Positions 47,621 through 61,300 of a stretch of DNA of 64,000 nucleotides are shown one piece after another. This DNA comes from Sipunculus nudus (taxonomy: Eukaryota; Annelida; Sipuncula; Golfingiida; Sipunculidae), in assembly GCA_026874595.1 (NCBI GenBank), contig CM049316.1, forward strand, positions 4,168,339 to 4,232,338, written 5' to 3'. Under the pieces are notes generated by a model, which ran no database searches, was not told where the DNA came from, and saw nothing but the letters and a program-made list of their open reading frames with translations. Each line of letters opens with the position of its first letter. The stretch's first letter is position 1. Made by a program: the position numbers and the translations under genes.

Positions 47621-50600
47621 GAATATTTCAAGAGGTATTCAAACCTTAAGGTAAAATAGATGGAATAATTCAAGAGGTATAAAATCCTTAAGGTAAAATA
47701 GATGGAATAATTCAAGAGGTATTCAAACCTTAAGGTAAAATAGATGGAATATTTCAAGAGGTATTAAATCCTTAAGGTAAAATAGATGGAATAATTCAAG
47801 AGGTATTCAAACCTTAAGGTAAAATAGATGGAATAATTCAAGAGGTATTCAAACCTTAAGGTAAAATAGATGGAATAATTCAAGAGGTATTAAATCCTTA
47901 AGGTAAAATAGATGGAATAATTCAAGAGGTATTAAATCCTTAAGGTAAAATAGATGGAATAATTCAAGAGGTATTCAAACCTTAAGGTAAAATAGATGGA
48001 ATAATTCAAGAGGTATTAAATCCTTAAGGTAAAATAGATGGAATAATTCAAGAGGTATTCAAACCTTAATGTAAAATAGATGGAATAATTCAAGAGGTAT
48101 TAAATCCTTAAGGTAAAATAGATGGAATAATTCAAGAGGTATTAAATCCTTAAGGTAAAATAGATGGAATAATTCAAGAGGTATAAAATCTTTAAGGTAA
48201 AATAGATGGAATAATTCAAGAGGTATTCAAACCTTAAAGTAAAATAGATGGAATATTTCAAGAGGTATTAAATCCTTAAGGTAAAATAGATGGAATAATT
48301 CAAGAGGTATTCAAACCTTAAGGTAAAATAGATGGAATAATTCAAGAGGTATAAAATCCTTAAGGTAAAATAGATGGAATAATTCAAGAGGTATTCAAAC
48401 CTTAATGTAAAATAGATGGAATAATTCAAGAGGTATTAAATCCTTAAGGTAAAATAGATGGAATAATTCAAGAGGTATTAAATCCTTAAGGTAAAATAGA
48501 TGGAATAATTCAAGAGGTATAAAATCTTTAAGGTAAAATAGATGGAATAATTCAAGAGGTATTCAAACCTTAAGGTAAAATAGATGGAATATTTCAAGAT
48601 GTATTAAATCCTTAAGGTAAAATAGATGGAATAATTCAAGAGGTATTCAAACCTTAAGGTAAAATAGATGGAATAATTCAAGAGGTATTAAATCCTTAAG
48701 GTAAAATAGATGGAATAATTCAAGAGGTATTAAATCCTTAAGGTAAAATAGATGGAATAATTCAAGAGGTATTCAAACCTTAAGGTAAAATAGATGGAAT
48801 AATTCAAGAGGTATTAAATCCTTAAGGTAAAATAGATGGAATAATTCAAGAGGTATTAAATCCTTAAGGTAAAATAGATGGAATAATTCAAGAGGTATTA
48901 AATCCTTAAGGTAAAATAGATGGAATAATTCAAGAGGTATAAAATCCTTAAGGTAAAATAGATGGAATAATTCAAGAGGTATTCAAACCTTAAGGTAAAA
49001 TAGATGGAATATTTCAAGATGTATTAAATCCTTAAGGTAAAATAGATGGAATAATTCAAGAGGTATTAAATCCTTAAGGTAAAATAGATGGAATAATTCA
49101 AGAGGTATAAAATCCTTAAGGTAAAATAGATGGAATAATTCAAGAGGTATTCAAACCTTAAGGTAAAATAGATGGAATAATTCAAGAGGTATTAAATCCT
49201 TAAGGTAAAATAGATGGAATAATTCAAGAGGTATTAAATCCTTAAGGTAAAATAGATGGAATAATTCAAGAGGTATTAAATCCTTAAGGTAAAATAGATG
49301 GAATAATTCAAGAGGTATTCAAACCTTAAGGTAAAATAGATGGAATATTTCAAGAGGTATTAAATCCTTAAGGTAAAATAGATGGAATAATTCAAGAGGT
49401 ATTCAAACCTTAAGGTAAAATAGATGGAATATTTCAAGAGGTATTAAATCCTTAAGGTAAAACAGATGGAATATTTCAAGAGGTATAAAATCCTTAAGGT
49501 AAAATAGATGGAATAATTCAAGAGGTATTCAAACCTTAAGGTAAAATAGATGGAATAATTCAAGAGGTATTCAAACCTTAAGGTAAAATAGATGGAATAA
49601 TTCAAGAGGTATAAAATCCTTAAGGTAAAATAGATGGAATAATTCAAGAGGTATTCAAACCTTAAGGTAAAATAGATGGAATATTTCAAGAGGTATTAAA
49701 TCCTTAAGGTAAAATAGATGGAATAATTCAAGAGGTATTCAAACCTTAAGGTAAAATAGATGGAATATTTCAAGAGGTATTCAAACCTTAAGGTAAAATA
49801 GATGGAATAATTCAAGAGGTATAAAATCCTTAAGGTAAAATAGATGGAATAATTCAAGAGGTATTCAAACCTTAAGGTAAAATAGATGGAATATTTCAAG
49901 AGGTATTAAATCCTTAAGGTAAAATAGATGGAATAATTCAAGAGGTATTCAAACCTTAAGGTAAAATAGATGGAATAATTCAAGAGGTATTCAAACCTTA
50001 AGGTAAAATAGATGGAATAATTCAAGAGGTATTAAATCCTTAAGGTAAAATAGATGGAATAATTCAAGAGGTATTAAATCCTTAAGGTAAAATAGATGGA
50101 ATAATTCAAGAGGTATTCAAACCTTAAGGTAAAATAGATGGAATAATTCAAGAGGTATTAAATCCTTAAGGTAAAATAGATGGAATAATTCAAGAGGTAT
50201 TCAAACCTTAATGTAAAATAGATGGAATAATTCAAGAGGTATTAAATCCTTAAGGTAAAATAGATGGAATAATTCAAGAGGTATTAAATCCTTAAGGTAA
50301 AATAGATGGAATAATTCAAGAGGTATAAAATCTTTAAGGTAAAATAGATGGAATAATTCAAGAGGTATTCAAACCTTAAAGTAAAATAGATGGAATATTT
50401 CAAGAGGTATTAAATCCTTAAGGTAAAATAGATGGAATAATTCAAGAGGTATTCAAACCTTAAGGTAAAATAGATGGAATAATTCAAGAGGTATAAAATC
50501 CTTAAGGTAAAATAGATGGAATAATTCAAGAGGTATTCAAACCTTAATGTAAAATAGATGGAATAATTCAAGAGGTATTAAATCCTTAAGGTAAAATAGA

Positions 50601-51590
50601 TGGAATAATTCAAGAGGTATTAAATCCTTAAGGTAAAATAGATGGAATAATTCAAGAGGTATAAAATCTTTAAGGTAAAATAGATGGAATAATTCAAGAG
50701 GTATTCAAACCTTAAGGTAAAATAGATGGAATATTTCAAGATGTATTAAATCCTTAAGGTAAAATAGATGGAATAATTCAAGAGGTATTCAAACCTTAAG
50801 GTAAAATAGATGGAATAATTCAAGAGGTATTAAATCCTTAAGGTAAAATAGATGGAATAATTCAAGAGGTATTAAATCCTTAAGGTAAAATAGATGGAAT
50901 AATTCAAGAGGTATTCAAACCTTAAGGTAAAATAGATGGAATAATTCAAGAGGTATTAAATCCTTAAGGTAAAATAGATGGAATAATTCAAGAGGTATTA
51001 AATCCTTAAGGTAAAATAGATGGAATAATTCAAGAGGTATTAAATCCTTAAGGTAAAATAGATGGAATAATTCAAGAGGTATAAAATCCTTAAGGTAAAA
51101 TAGATGGAATAATTCAAGAGGTATTCAAACCTTAAGGTAAAATAGATGGAATATTTCAAGATGTATTAAATCCTTAAGGTAAAATAGATGGAATAATTCA
51201 AGAGGTATTAAATCCTTAAGGTAAAATAGATGGAATAATTCAAGAGGTATAAAATCCTTAAGGTAAAATAGATGGAATAATTCAAGAGGTATTCAAACCT
51301 TAAGGTAAAATAGATGGAATAATTCAAGAGGTATTAAATCCTTAAGGTAAAATAGATGGAATAATTCAAGAGGTATTAAATCCTTAAGGTAAAATAGATG
51401 GAATAATTCAAGAGGTATTAAATCCTTAAGGTAAAATAGATGGAATAATTCAAGAGGTATTAAATCCTTAAGGTAAAATAGATGGAATAATTCAAGAGGT
51501 ATAAAATCCTTAAGGTAAAATAGATGGAATAATTCAAGAGGTATTCAAACCTTAAGGTAAAATAGATGGAATATTTCAAGATGTATTAAA
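47300..51590 (+). repeat. Tandem pair of 2,142-bp blocks (51 monomers)
   Basis: Landmarks repeat at +2,142 bp: the GGTAAAACAGATGG monomer (about 47,318 and 49,460), AACCTTAATGTAAAAT (48,066 to 50,208; 48,399 to 50,541), AAAATCTTTAAGG (48,186 to 50,328) and TTCAAGATGTATTAAATCC (48,593 to 50,735; 49,013 to 51,155). The first few hundred bases overlap the end of block 2. Confidence 0.88.
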
Positions 51591-54190
51591 TCCTTAAGGT
51601 AAAATAGATGGAATAATTCAAGAGGTATTAAATCCTTAAGGTAAAATAGATGGAATAATTCAAGAGGTATTAAATCCTTAAGGTAAAATAGATGGAATAA
51701 TTCAAGAGGTATAAAATCCTTAAGGTAAAATAGATGGAATAATTCAAGAGGTATTCAAACCTTAAGGTAAAATAGATGGAATAATTCAAGAGGTATTCAA
51801 ACCTTAAGGTAAAATAGATGGAATAATTCAAGAGGTATTAAATCCTTAAGGTAAAATAGATGGAATAATTCAAGAGGTATTAAATCCTTAAGGTAAAATA
51901 GATGGAATAATTCAAGAGGTATTCAAACCTTAAGGTAAAATAGATGGAATAATTCAAGAGGTATTAAATCCTTAAGGTAAAATATATGGAATAATTCAAG
52001 AGGTATTAAATCCTTAAGGTAAAATAGATGGAATAATTCAAGAGGTATTCAAACCTTAAGGTAAAATAGATGGAATAATTCAAGAGGTATTAAATCCTTA
52101 AGGTAAAATAGATGGAATAATTCAAGAGGTATTAAATCCTTAAGGTAAAATAGATGGAATAATTCAAGAGGTATTCAAACCTTAAGGTAAAATAGATGGA
52201 ATAATTCAAGAGGTATTCAAACCTTAAGGTAAAATAGATGGAATAATTCAAGAGGTATTCAAACCTTAAGGTAAAATAGATGGAATAATTCAAGAGGTAT
52301 TCAAACCTTAAGGTAAAATAGATGGAATATTTCAAGAGGTATTAAATCCTTAAGGTAAAATAGATGGAATATTTCAAGAGGTATTCAAACCTTAAGGTAA
52401 AATAGATGGAATATTTCAAGAGGTATTCAAACCTTAAAGTAAAATAGATGGAATAATTCAAGAGGTATTCAAACCTTAAAGTAAAATAGATGGAATATTT
52501 CAAGAGGTATTCAAACCTTAAGGTAAAATAGATGGAATATTTCAAGAGGTATTCAAACCTTAAGGTAAAATAGATGGAATAATTCAAGAGGTATTCAAAC
52601 CTTAAGGTAAAATAGATGGAATATTTCAAGAGGTATTCAAACCTTAAGGTAAAATAGATGGAATAATTCAAGAGGTATAAAATCCTTAAGGTAAAATAGA
52701 TGGAATAATTCAAGAGGTATAAAATCCTTAAGGTAAAATAGATGGAATAATTCAAGAGGTATTAAATCCTTAAGGTAAAATAGATGGAATAATTCAAGAG
52801 GTATTAAATCCTTAAGGTAAAATAGATGGAATAATTCAAGAGGTATTAAATCCTTAAGGTAAAATAGATGGAATAATTCAAGAGGTATTAAATCCTTAAG
52901 GTAAAATAGATGGAATAATTCAAGAGGTATAAAATCCTTAAGGTAAAATAGATGGAATAATTCAAGAGGTATTCAAACCTTAAGGTAAAATAGATGGAAT
53001 ATTTCAAGATGTATTAAATCCTTAAGGTAAAATAGATGGAATAATTCAAGAGGTATTAAATCCTTAAGGTAAAATAGATGGAATAATTCAAGAGGTATTA
53101 AATCCTTAAGGTAAAATAGATGGAATAATTCAAGAGGTATAAAATCCTTAAGGTAAAATAGATGGAATAATTCAAGAGGTATTCAAACCTTAAGGTAAAA
53201 TAGATGGAATAATTCAAGAGGTATTCAAACCTTAAGGTAAAATAGATGGAATAATTCAAGAGGTATTAAATCCTTAAGGTAAAATAGATGGAATAATTCA
53301 AGAGGTATTAAATCCTTAAGGTAAAATAGATGGAATAATTCAAGAGGTATTCAAACCTTAAGGTAAAATAGATGGAATAATTCAAGAGGTATTAAATCCT
53401 TAAGGTAAAATATATGGAATAATTCAAGAGGTATTAAATCCTTAAGGTAAAATAGATGGAATAATTCAAGAGGTATTCAAACCTTAAGGTAAAATAGATG
53501 GAATAATTCAAGAGGTATTAAATCCTTAAGGTAAAATAGATGGAATAATTCAAGAGGTATTAAATCCTTAAGGTAAAATAGATGGAATAATTCAAGAGGT
53601 ATTCAAACCTTAAGGTAAAATAGATGGAATAATTCAAGAGGTATTCAAACCTTAAGGTAAAATAGATGGAATAATTCAAGAGGTATTCAAACCTTAAGGT
53701 AAAATAGATGGAATAATTCAAGAGGTATTCAAACCTTAAGGTAAAATAGATGGAATATTTCAAGAGGTATTAAATCCTTAAGGTAAAATAGATGGAATAT
53801 TTCAAGAGGTATTCAAACCTTAAGGTAAAATAGATGGAATATTTCAAGAGGTATTCAAACCTTAAAGTAAAATAGATGGAATAATTCAAGAGGTATTCAA
53901 ACCTTAAAGTAAAATAGATGGAATATTTCAAGAGGTATTCAAACCTTAAGGTAAAATAGATGGAATATTTCAAGAGGTATTCAAACCTTAAGGTAAAATA
54001 GATGGAATAATTCAAGAGGTATTCAAACCTTAAGGTAAAATAGATGGAATATTTCAAGAGGTATTCAAACCTTAAGGTAAAATAGATGGAATAATTCAAG
54101 AGGTATAAAATCCTTAAGGTAAAATAGATGGAATAATTCAAGAGGTATAAAATCCTTAAGGTAAAATAGATGGAATAATTCAAGAGGTAT
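51580..54190 (+). repeat. Tandem pair of 1,428-bp blocks (34 monomers)
   Basis: The unique variant AATATATGG at 51,981 recurs at 53,409, and CAAGATGTATTAAATCC at about 51,575 recurs at about 53,003, both +1,428 bp. The long stop-free stretch 52,342-52,755 recurs at 53,770-54,183 with the same variant order. Confidence 0.88.
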
Positions 54191-57100
54191 TAAATCCTTA
54201 AGGTAAAATAGATGGAATAATTCAAGAGGTATTCAAACCTTAAGGTAAAATAGATGGAATATTTCAAGAGGTATTAAATCCTTAAGGTAAAATAGATGGA
54301 ATAATTCAAGAGGTATTCAAACCTTAAGGTAAAATAGATGGAATATTTCAAGAGGTATTCAAACCTTAAAGTAAAATAGATGGAATAATTCAAGAGGTAT
54401 TCAAACCTTAAGGTAAAATAGATGGAATAATTCAAGAGGTATAAAATCCTTAAGGTAAAATAGATGGAATAATTCAAGAGGTATTAAATCCTTAAGGTAA
54501 AATAGATGGAATAATTCAAGAGGTATTCAAACCTTAAGGTAAAATAGATGGAATAATTCAAGAGGTATTCAAACCTTAAGGTAAAATAGATGGAATAATT
54601 CAAGAGGTATAAAATCCTTAAGGTAAAATAGATTGAATATTTCAAGAGGTATTAAATCCTTAAGGTAAAATAGATGGAATAATTAAAGAGGTATTCAAAC
54701 CTTAAGGTAAAATAGATGGAATATTTCAAGAGGTATTAAATCCTTAAGGTAAAATAGATGGAATAATTCAAGAGGTATTCAAACCTTAAGGTAAAATAGA
54801 TGGAATATTTCAAGAGGTATTCAAACCTTAAGGTAAAATAGATGGAATAATTCAAGAGGTATTAAATCCTTAAGGTAAAATAGATGAAATAATTCAAGAG
54901 GTATTCAAACCTTAAGGTAAAATAGATGGAATAATTCAAGAGGTATTCAAACCTTAAGGTAAAATAGATGGAATATTTCAAGAGGTATTCAAACCTTAAA
55001 GTAAAATAGATGGAATAATTCAAGAGGTATTCAAACCTTAAGGTAAAATAGATGGAATATTTCAAGAGGTATTCAAACCTTAAGGTAAAATAGATGGAAT
55101 ATTTCAAGAGGTATTAAATCCTTAAGGTAAAATAGATGGAATAATTCAAGAGGTATTCAAACCTTAAGGTAAAATAGATGGAATATTTCAAGAGGTATTC
55201 AAACCTTAAAGTAAAATAGATGGAATAATTCAAGAGGTATTCAAACCTTAAAGTAAAATAGATGGAATATTTCAAGAGGTATAAAATCCTTAAGGTAAAA
55301 TAGATGGAATAATTCAAGAGGTATTCAAACCTTAAGGTAAAATAGATGGAATATTTCAAGAGGTATTAAATCCTTAAGGTAAAATAGATGGAATAATTCA
55401 AGAGGTATTCAAACCTTAAGGTAAAATAGATGGAATATTTCAAGAGGTATTCAAACCTTAAAGTAAAATAGATGGAATAATTCAAGAGGTATTCAAACCT
55501 TAAAGTAAAATAGATGGAATAATTCAAGAGGTATTCAAACCTTAAGGTAAAATAGATGGAATATTTCAAGAGGTATTCAAACCTTAAGGTAAAATAGATG
55601 GAATAATTCAAGATGTATAAAATCCTTAAGGTAAAATAGATGGAATAATTCAAGAGGTATAAAATCCTTAAGGTAAAATAGATGGAATAATTCAAGAGGT
55701 ATTCAAACCTTAAGGTAAAATAGATGGAATAATTCAAGAGGTATTCAAACCTTAAGGTAAAATAGATGGAATAATTCAAGAGGTATAAAATCCTTAAGGT
55801 AAAATAGATGGAATAATTCAAGAGGTATTCAAACCTTAAGGTAAAATAGATGGAATATTTCAAGAGGTATTAAATCCTTAAGGTAAAACAGATGGAATAT
55901 TTCAAGAGGTATAAAATCCTTAAGGTAAAATAGATGGAATAATTCAAGAGGTATTCAAACCTTAAGGTAAAATAGATGGAATAATTCAAGAGGTATTCAA
56001 ACCTTAAGGTAAAATAGATGGAATAATTCAAGAGGTATAAAATCCTTAAGGTAAAATAGATGGAATAATTCAAGAGGTATTCAAACCTTAAGGTAAAATA
56101 GATGGAATATTTCAAGAGGTATTAAATCCTTAAGGTAAAATAGATGGAATAATTCAAGAGGTATTCAAACCTTAAGGTAAAATAGATGGAATATTTCAAG
56201 AGGTATTCAAACCTTAAAGTAAAATAGATGGAATATTTCAAGAGGTATTAAATCCTTAAGGTAAAATAGATGGAATAATTCAAGAGGTATTCAAACCTTA
56301 AGGTAAAATAGATGGAATAATTCAAGAGGTATAAAATCCTTAAGGTAAAATAGATGGAATAATTCAAGAGGTATTCAAACCTTAAGGTAAAATAGATGGA
56401 ATATTTCAAGAGGTATTAAATCCTTAAGGTAAAATAGATGGAATAATTCAAGAGGTATTCAAACCTTAAGGTAAAATAGATGGAATAATTCAAGAGGTAT
56501 TCAAACCTTAAGGTAAAATAGATGGAATAATTCAAGAGGTATTAAATCCTTAAGGTAAAATAGATGGAATAATTCAAGAGGTATTAAATCCTTAAGGTAA
56601 AATAGATGGAATAATTCAAGAGGTATTCAAACCTTAAGGTAAAATAGATGGAATATTTCAAGAGGTATTAAATCCTTAAGGTAAAATAGATGGAATAATT
56701 CAAGAGGTATTCAAACCTTAAGGTAAAAAAGATGGAATATTTCAAGAGGTATTAAATCCTTAAGGTAAAACAGATGGAATATTTCAAGAGGTATAAAATC
56801 CTTAAGGTAAAATAGATGGAATAATTCAAGAGGTATTCAAACCTTAAGGTAAAATAGATGGAATAATTCAAGAGGTATTCAAACCTTAAGGTAAAATAGA
56901 TGGAATAATTCAAGAGGTATAAAATCCTTAAGGTAAAATAGATGGAATAATTCAAGAGGTATTAAATCCTTAAGGTAAAATAGATGGAATAATTCAAGAG
57001 GTATTCAAACCTTAAGGTAAAATAGATGGAATATTTCAAGAGGTATTAAATCCTTAAGGTAAAATAGATGGAATAATTCAAGAGGTATTCAAACCTTAAG

Positions 57101-58390
57101 GTAAAATAAATGGAATAATTCAAGAGGTATAAAATCCTTAAGGTAAAATAGATGGAATAATTCAAGAGGTATTCAAACCTTAAGGTAAAATAGATGGAAT
57201 AATCCAAGAGGTATTAAATCCTTAAGGTAAAATAGATGGAATAATTCAAGAGGTATTCAAACCTTAAGGTAAAATAGATGGAATAATTCAAGAGGTATTC
57301 AAACCTTAAGGTAAAATAGATGGAATAATTCAAGAGGTATAAAATCCTTAAGGTAAAATAGATGGAATAATTCAAGAGGTATTAAATCCTTAAGGTAAAA
57401 TAGATGGAATAATTCAAGAGGTATTCAAACCTTAAGGTAAAATAGATGGAATATTTCAAGAGGTATTAAATCCTTAAGGTAAAATAGATGGAATAATTCA
57501 AGAGGTATTCAAACCTTAAGGTAAAATAGATGGAATATTTCAAGAGGTATTAAATCCTTAAGGTAAAATAGATGGAATAATTCAAGAGGTATTCAAACCT
57601 TAAAGTAAAATAGATGGAATATTTCAAGAGGTATTAAATCCTTAAGGTAAAATAGATGGAATAATTCAAGAGGTATTCAAACCTTAAGGTAAAATAGATG
57701 GAATAATTCAAGAGGTATTAAATCCTTAAGGTAAAATAGATGGAATAATTCAAGAGGTATTCAAACCTTAAGGTAAAATAGATGGAATAATTCAAGAGGT
57801 ATTCAAACCTTAAGGTAAAATAGATGGAATAATTCAAGAGGTATAAAATCCTTAAGGTAAAATAGATGGAATAATTCAAGAGGTATTAAATCCTTAAGGT
57901 AAAATAGATGGAATAATTCAAGAGGTATTCAAACCTTAAGGTAAAATAGATGGAATATTTCAAGAGGTATTAAATCCTTAAGGTAAAATAGATGGAATAA
58001 TTCAAGAGGTATTCAAACCTTAAGGTAAAATAGATGGAATATTTCAAGAGGTATTAAATCCTTCAGGTAAAACAGATGGAATATTTCAAGAGGTATAAAA
58101 TCCTTAAGGTAAAATAGATGGAATAATTCAAGAGGTATTCAAACCTTAAGGTAAAATAGATGGAATAATTCAAGAGGTATTCAAACCTTAAGGTAAAATA
58201 GATGGAATAATTCAAGAGGTATTAAATCCTTAAGGTAAAATAGATGGAATAATTCAAGAGGTATTCAAACCTTAAGGTAAAATAGATGGAATATTTCAAG
58301 AGGTATTAAATCCTTAAGGTAAAATAGATGGAATAATTCAAGAGGTATTCAAACCTTAAGGTAAAATAGATGGAATATTTCAAGAGGTAT
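54100..58390 (+). repeat. Higher-order block 3 (older partial copy of block 1)
   Basis: It matches block 1 at +16,674 bp from about 37.5 kb onward: landmarks 55,612 (AAGATGTATAAAA), 56,722 (GGTAAAAAAGATGG), 57,105 (AATAAATGG) and 57,204 (CCAAG). It lacks the AGGCATAAAA and ATTTAATCC changes shared by blocks 1 and 2, lacks the 126-bp duplication of block 2, and has private changes (GATTGAATATTT near 54,632, AATTAAAGAGG near 54,682, AGATGAAAT near 54,885, CTTCAGGTAAAACAG near 58,062). Blocks 1 and 2 are therefore closest relatives. Confidence 0.85.
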
Positions 58391-61300
58391 TAAATCCTTA
58401 AGGTAAAACAGATGGAATATTTCAAGAGGTATAAAATCCTTAAGGTAAAATAGATGGAATAATTCAAGAGGTATTCAAACCTTAAGGTAAAATAGATGGA
58501 ATAATTCAAGAGGTATTCAAACCTTAAGGTAAAATAGATGGAATAATTCAAGAGGTATAAAATCCTTAAGGTAAAATAGATGGAATAATTCAAGAGGTAT
58601 TCAAACCTTAAGGTAAAATAGATGGAATATTTCAAGAGGTATTAAATCCTTAAGGTAAAATAGATGGAATAATTCAAGAGGTATTCAAACCTTAAGGTAA
58701 AATAGATGGAATATTTCAAGAGGTATTCAAACCTTAAAGTAAAATAGATGGAATATTTCAAGAGGTATTAAATCCTTAAGGTAAAATAGATGGAATAATT
58801 CAAGAGGTATTCAAACCTTAAGGTAAAATAGATGGAATAATTCAAGAGGTATAAAATCCTTAAGGTAAAATAGATGGAATAATTCAAGAGGTATTCAAAC
58901 CTTAAGGTAAAATAGATGGAATATTTCAAGAGGTATTAAATCCTTAAGGTAAAATAGATGGAATAATTCAAGAGGTATTCAAACCTTAAGGTAAAATAGA
59001 TGGAATAATTCAAGAGGTATTCAAACCTTAAGGTAAAATAGATGGAATAATTCAAGAGGTATTAAATCCTTAAGGTAAAATAGATGGAATAATTCAAGAG
59101 GTATTAAATCCTTAAGGTAAAATAGATGGAATAATTCAAGAGGTATTCAAACCTTAAGGTAAAATAGATGGAATAATTCAAGAGGTATTAAATCCTTAAG
59201 GTAAAATAGATGGAATAATTCAAGAGGTATTAAATCCTTAAGGTAAAATAGATGGAATAATTCAAGAGGTATTCAAACCTTAATGTAAAATAGATGGAAT
59301 AATTCAAGAGGTATTAAATCCTTAAGGTAAAATAGATGGAATAATTCAAGAGGTATTAAATCCTTAAGGTAAAATAGATGGAATAATTCAAGAGGTATAA
59401 AATCTTTAAGGTAAAATAGATGGAATAATTCAAGAGGTATTCAAACCTTAAGGTAAAATAGATGGAATATTTCAAAATGTATTAAATCCTTAAGGTAAAA
59501 TAGATGGAATAATTCAAGAGGTATTCAAACCTTAAGGTAAAATAGATGGAATAATTCAAGAGGTATTAAATCCTTAAGGTAAAATAGATGGAATAATTCA
59601 AGAGGTATTAAATCCTTAAGGTAAAATAGATGGAATAATTCAAGAGGTATTCAAACCTTAAGGTAAAATAGATGGAATAATTCAAGAGGTATTAAATCCT
59701 TAAGGTAAAATAGATGGAATAATTCAAGAGGTATTAAATCCTTAAGGTAAAATAGATGGAATAATTCAAGAGGTATTAAATCCTTAAGGTAAAATAGATG
59801 GAATAATTCAAGAGGTATAAAATCCTTAAGGTAAAATAGATGGAATAATTCAAGAGGTATTCAAACCTTAAGGTAAAATAGATGGAATATTTCAAGATGT
59901 ATTAAATCCTTAAGGTAAAATAGATGGAATAATTCAAGAGGTATTAAATCCTTAAGGTAAAATAGATGGAATAATTCAAGAGGTATAAAATCCTTAAGGT
60001 AAAATAGATGGAATAATTCAAGAGGTATTCAAACCTTAAGGTAAAATAGATGGAATAATTCAAGAGGTATTAAATCCTTAAGGTAAAATAGATGGAATAA
60101 TTCAAGAGGTATTAAATCCTTAAGGTAAAATAGATGGAATAATTCAAGAGGTATTAAATCCTTAAGGTAAAATAGATGGAATAATTCAAGAGGTATTAAA
60201 TCCTTAAGGTAAAATAGATGGAATAATTCAAGAGGTATAAAATCCTTAAGGTAAAATAGATGGAATAATTCAAGAGGTATTCAAACCTTAAGGTAAAATA
60301 GATGGAATATTTCAAGATGTATTAAATCCTTAAGGTAAAATAGATGGAATAATTCAAGAGGTATTAAATCCTTAAGGTAAAATAGATGGAATAATTCAAG
60401 AGGTATTAAATCCTTAAGGTAAAATAGATGGAATAATTCAAGAGGTATAAAATCCTTAAGGTAAAATAGATGGAATAATTCAAGAGGTATTCAAACCTTA
60501 AGGTAAAATAGATGGAATAATTCAAGAGGTATTCAAACCTTAAGGTAAAATAGATGGAATAATTCAAGAGGTATTAAATCCTTAAGGTAAAATAGATGGA
60601 ATAATTCAAGAGGTATTAAATCCTTAAGGTAAAATAGATGGAATAATTCAAGAGGTATTCAAACCTTAAGGTAAAATAGATGGAATAATTCAAGAGGTAT
60701 TAAATCCTTAAGGTAAAATAGATGGAATAATTCAAGAGGTATTAAATCCTTAAGGTAAAATAGATGGAATAATTCAAGAGGTATTCAAACCTTAAGGTAA
60801 AATAGATGGAATAATTCAAGAGGTATTAAATCCTTAAGGTAAAATAGATGGAATAATTCAAGAGGTATTAAATCCTTAAGGTAAAATAGATGGAATAATT
60901 CAAGAGGTATTCAAACCTTAAGGTAAAATAGATGGAATAATTCAAGAGGTATTCAAACCTTAAGGTAAAATAGATGGAATAATTCAAGAGGTATTCAAAC
61001 CTTAAGGTAAAATAGATGGAATAATTCAAGAGGTATTCAAACCTTAAGGTAAAATAGATGGAATATTTCAAGAGGTATTAAATCCTTAAGGTAAAATAGA
61101 TGGAATATTTCAAGAGGTATTCAAACCTTAAGGTAAAATAGATGGAATATTTCAAGAGGTATTCAAACCTTAAAGTAAAATAGATGGAATAATTCAAGAG
61201 GTATTCAAACCTTAAAGTAAAATAGATGGAATATTTCAAGAGGTATTCAAACCTTAAGGTAAAATAGATGGAATATTTCAAGAGGTATTCAAACCTTAAG

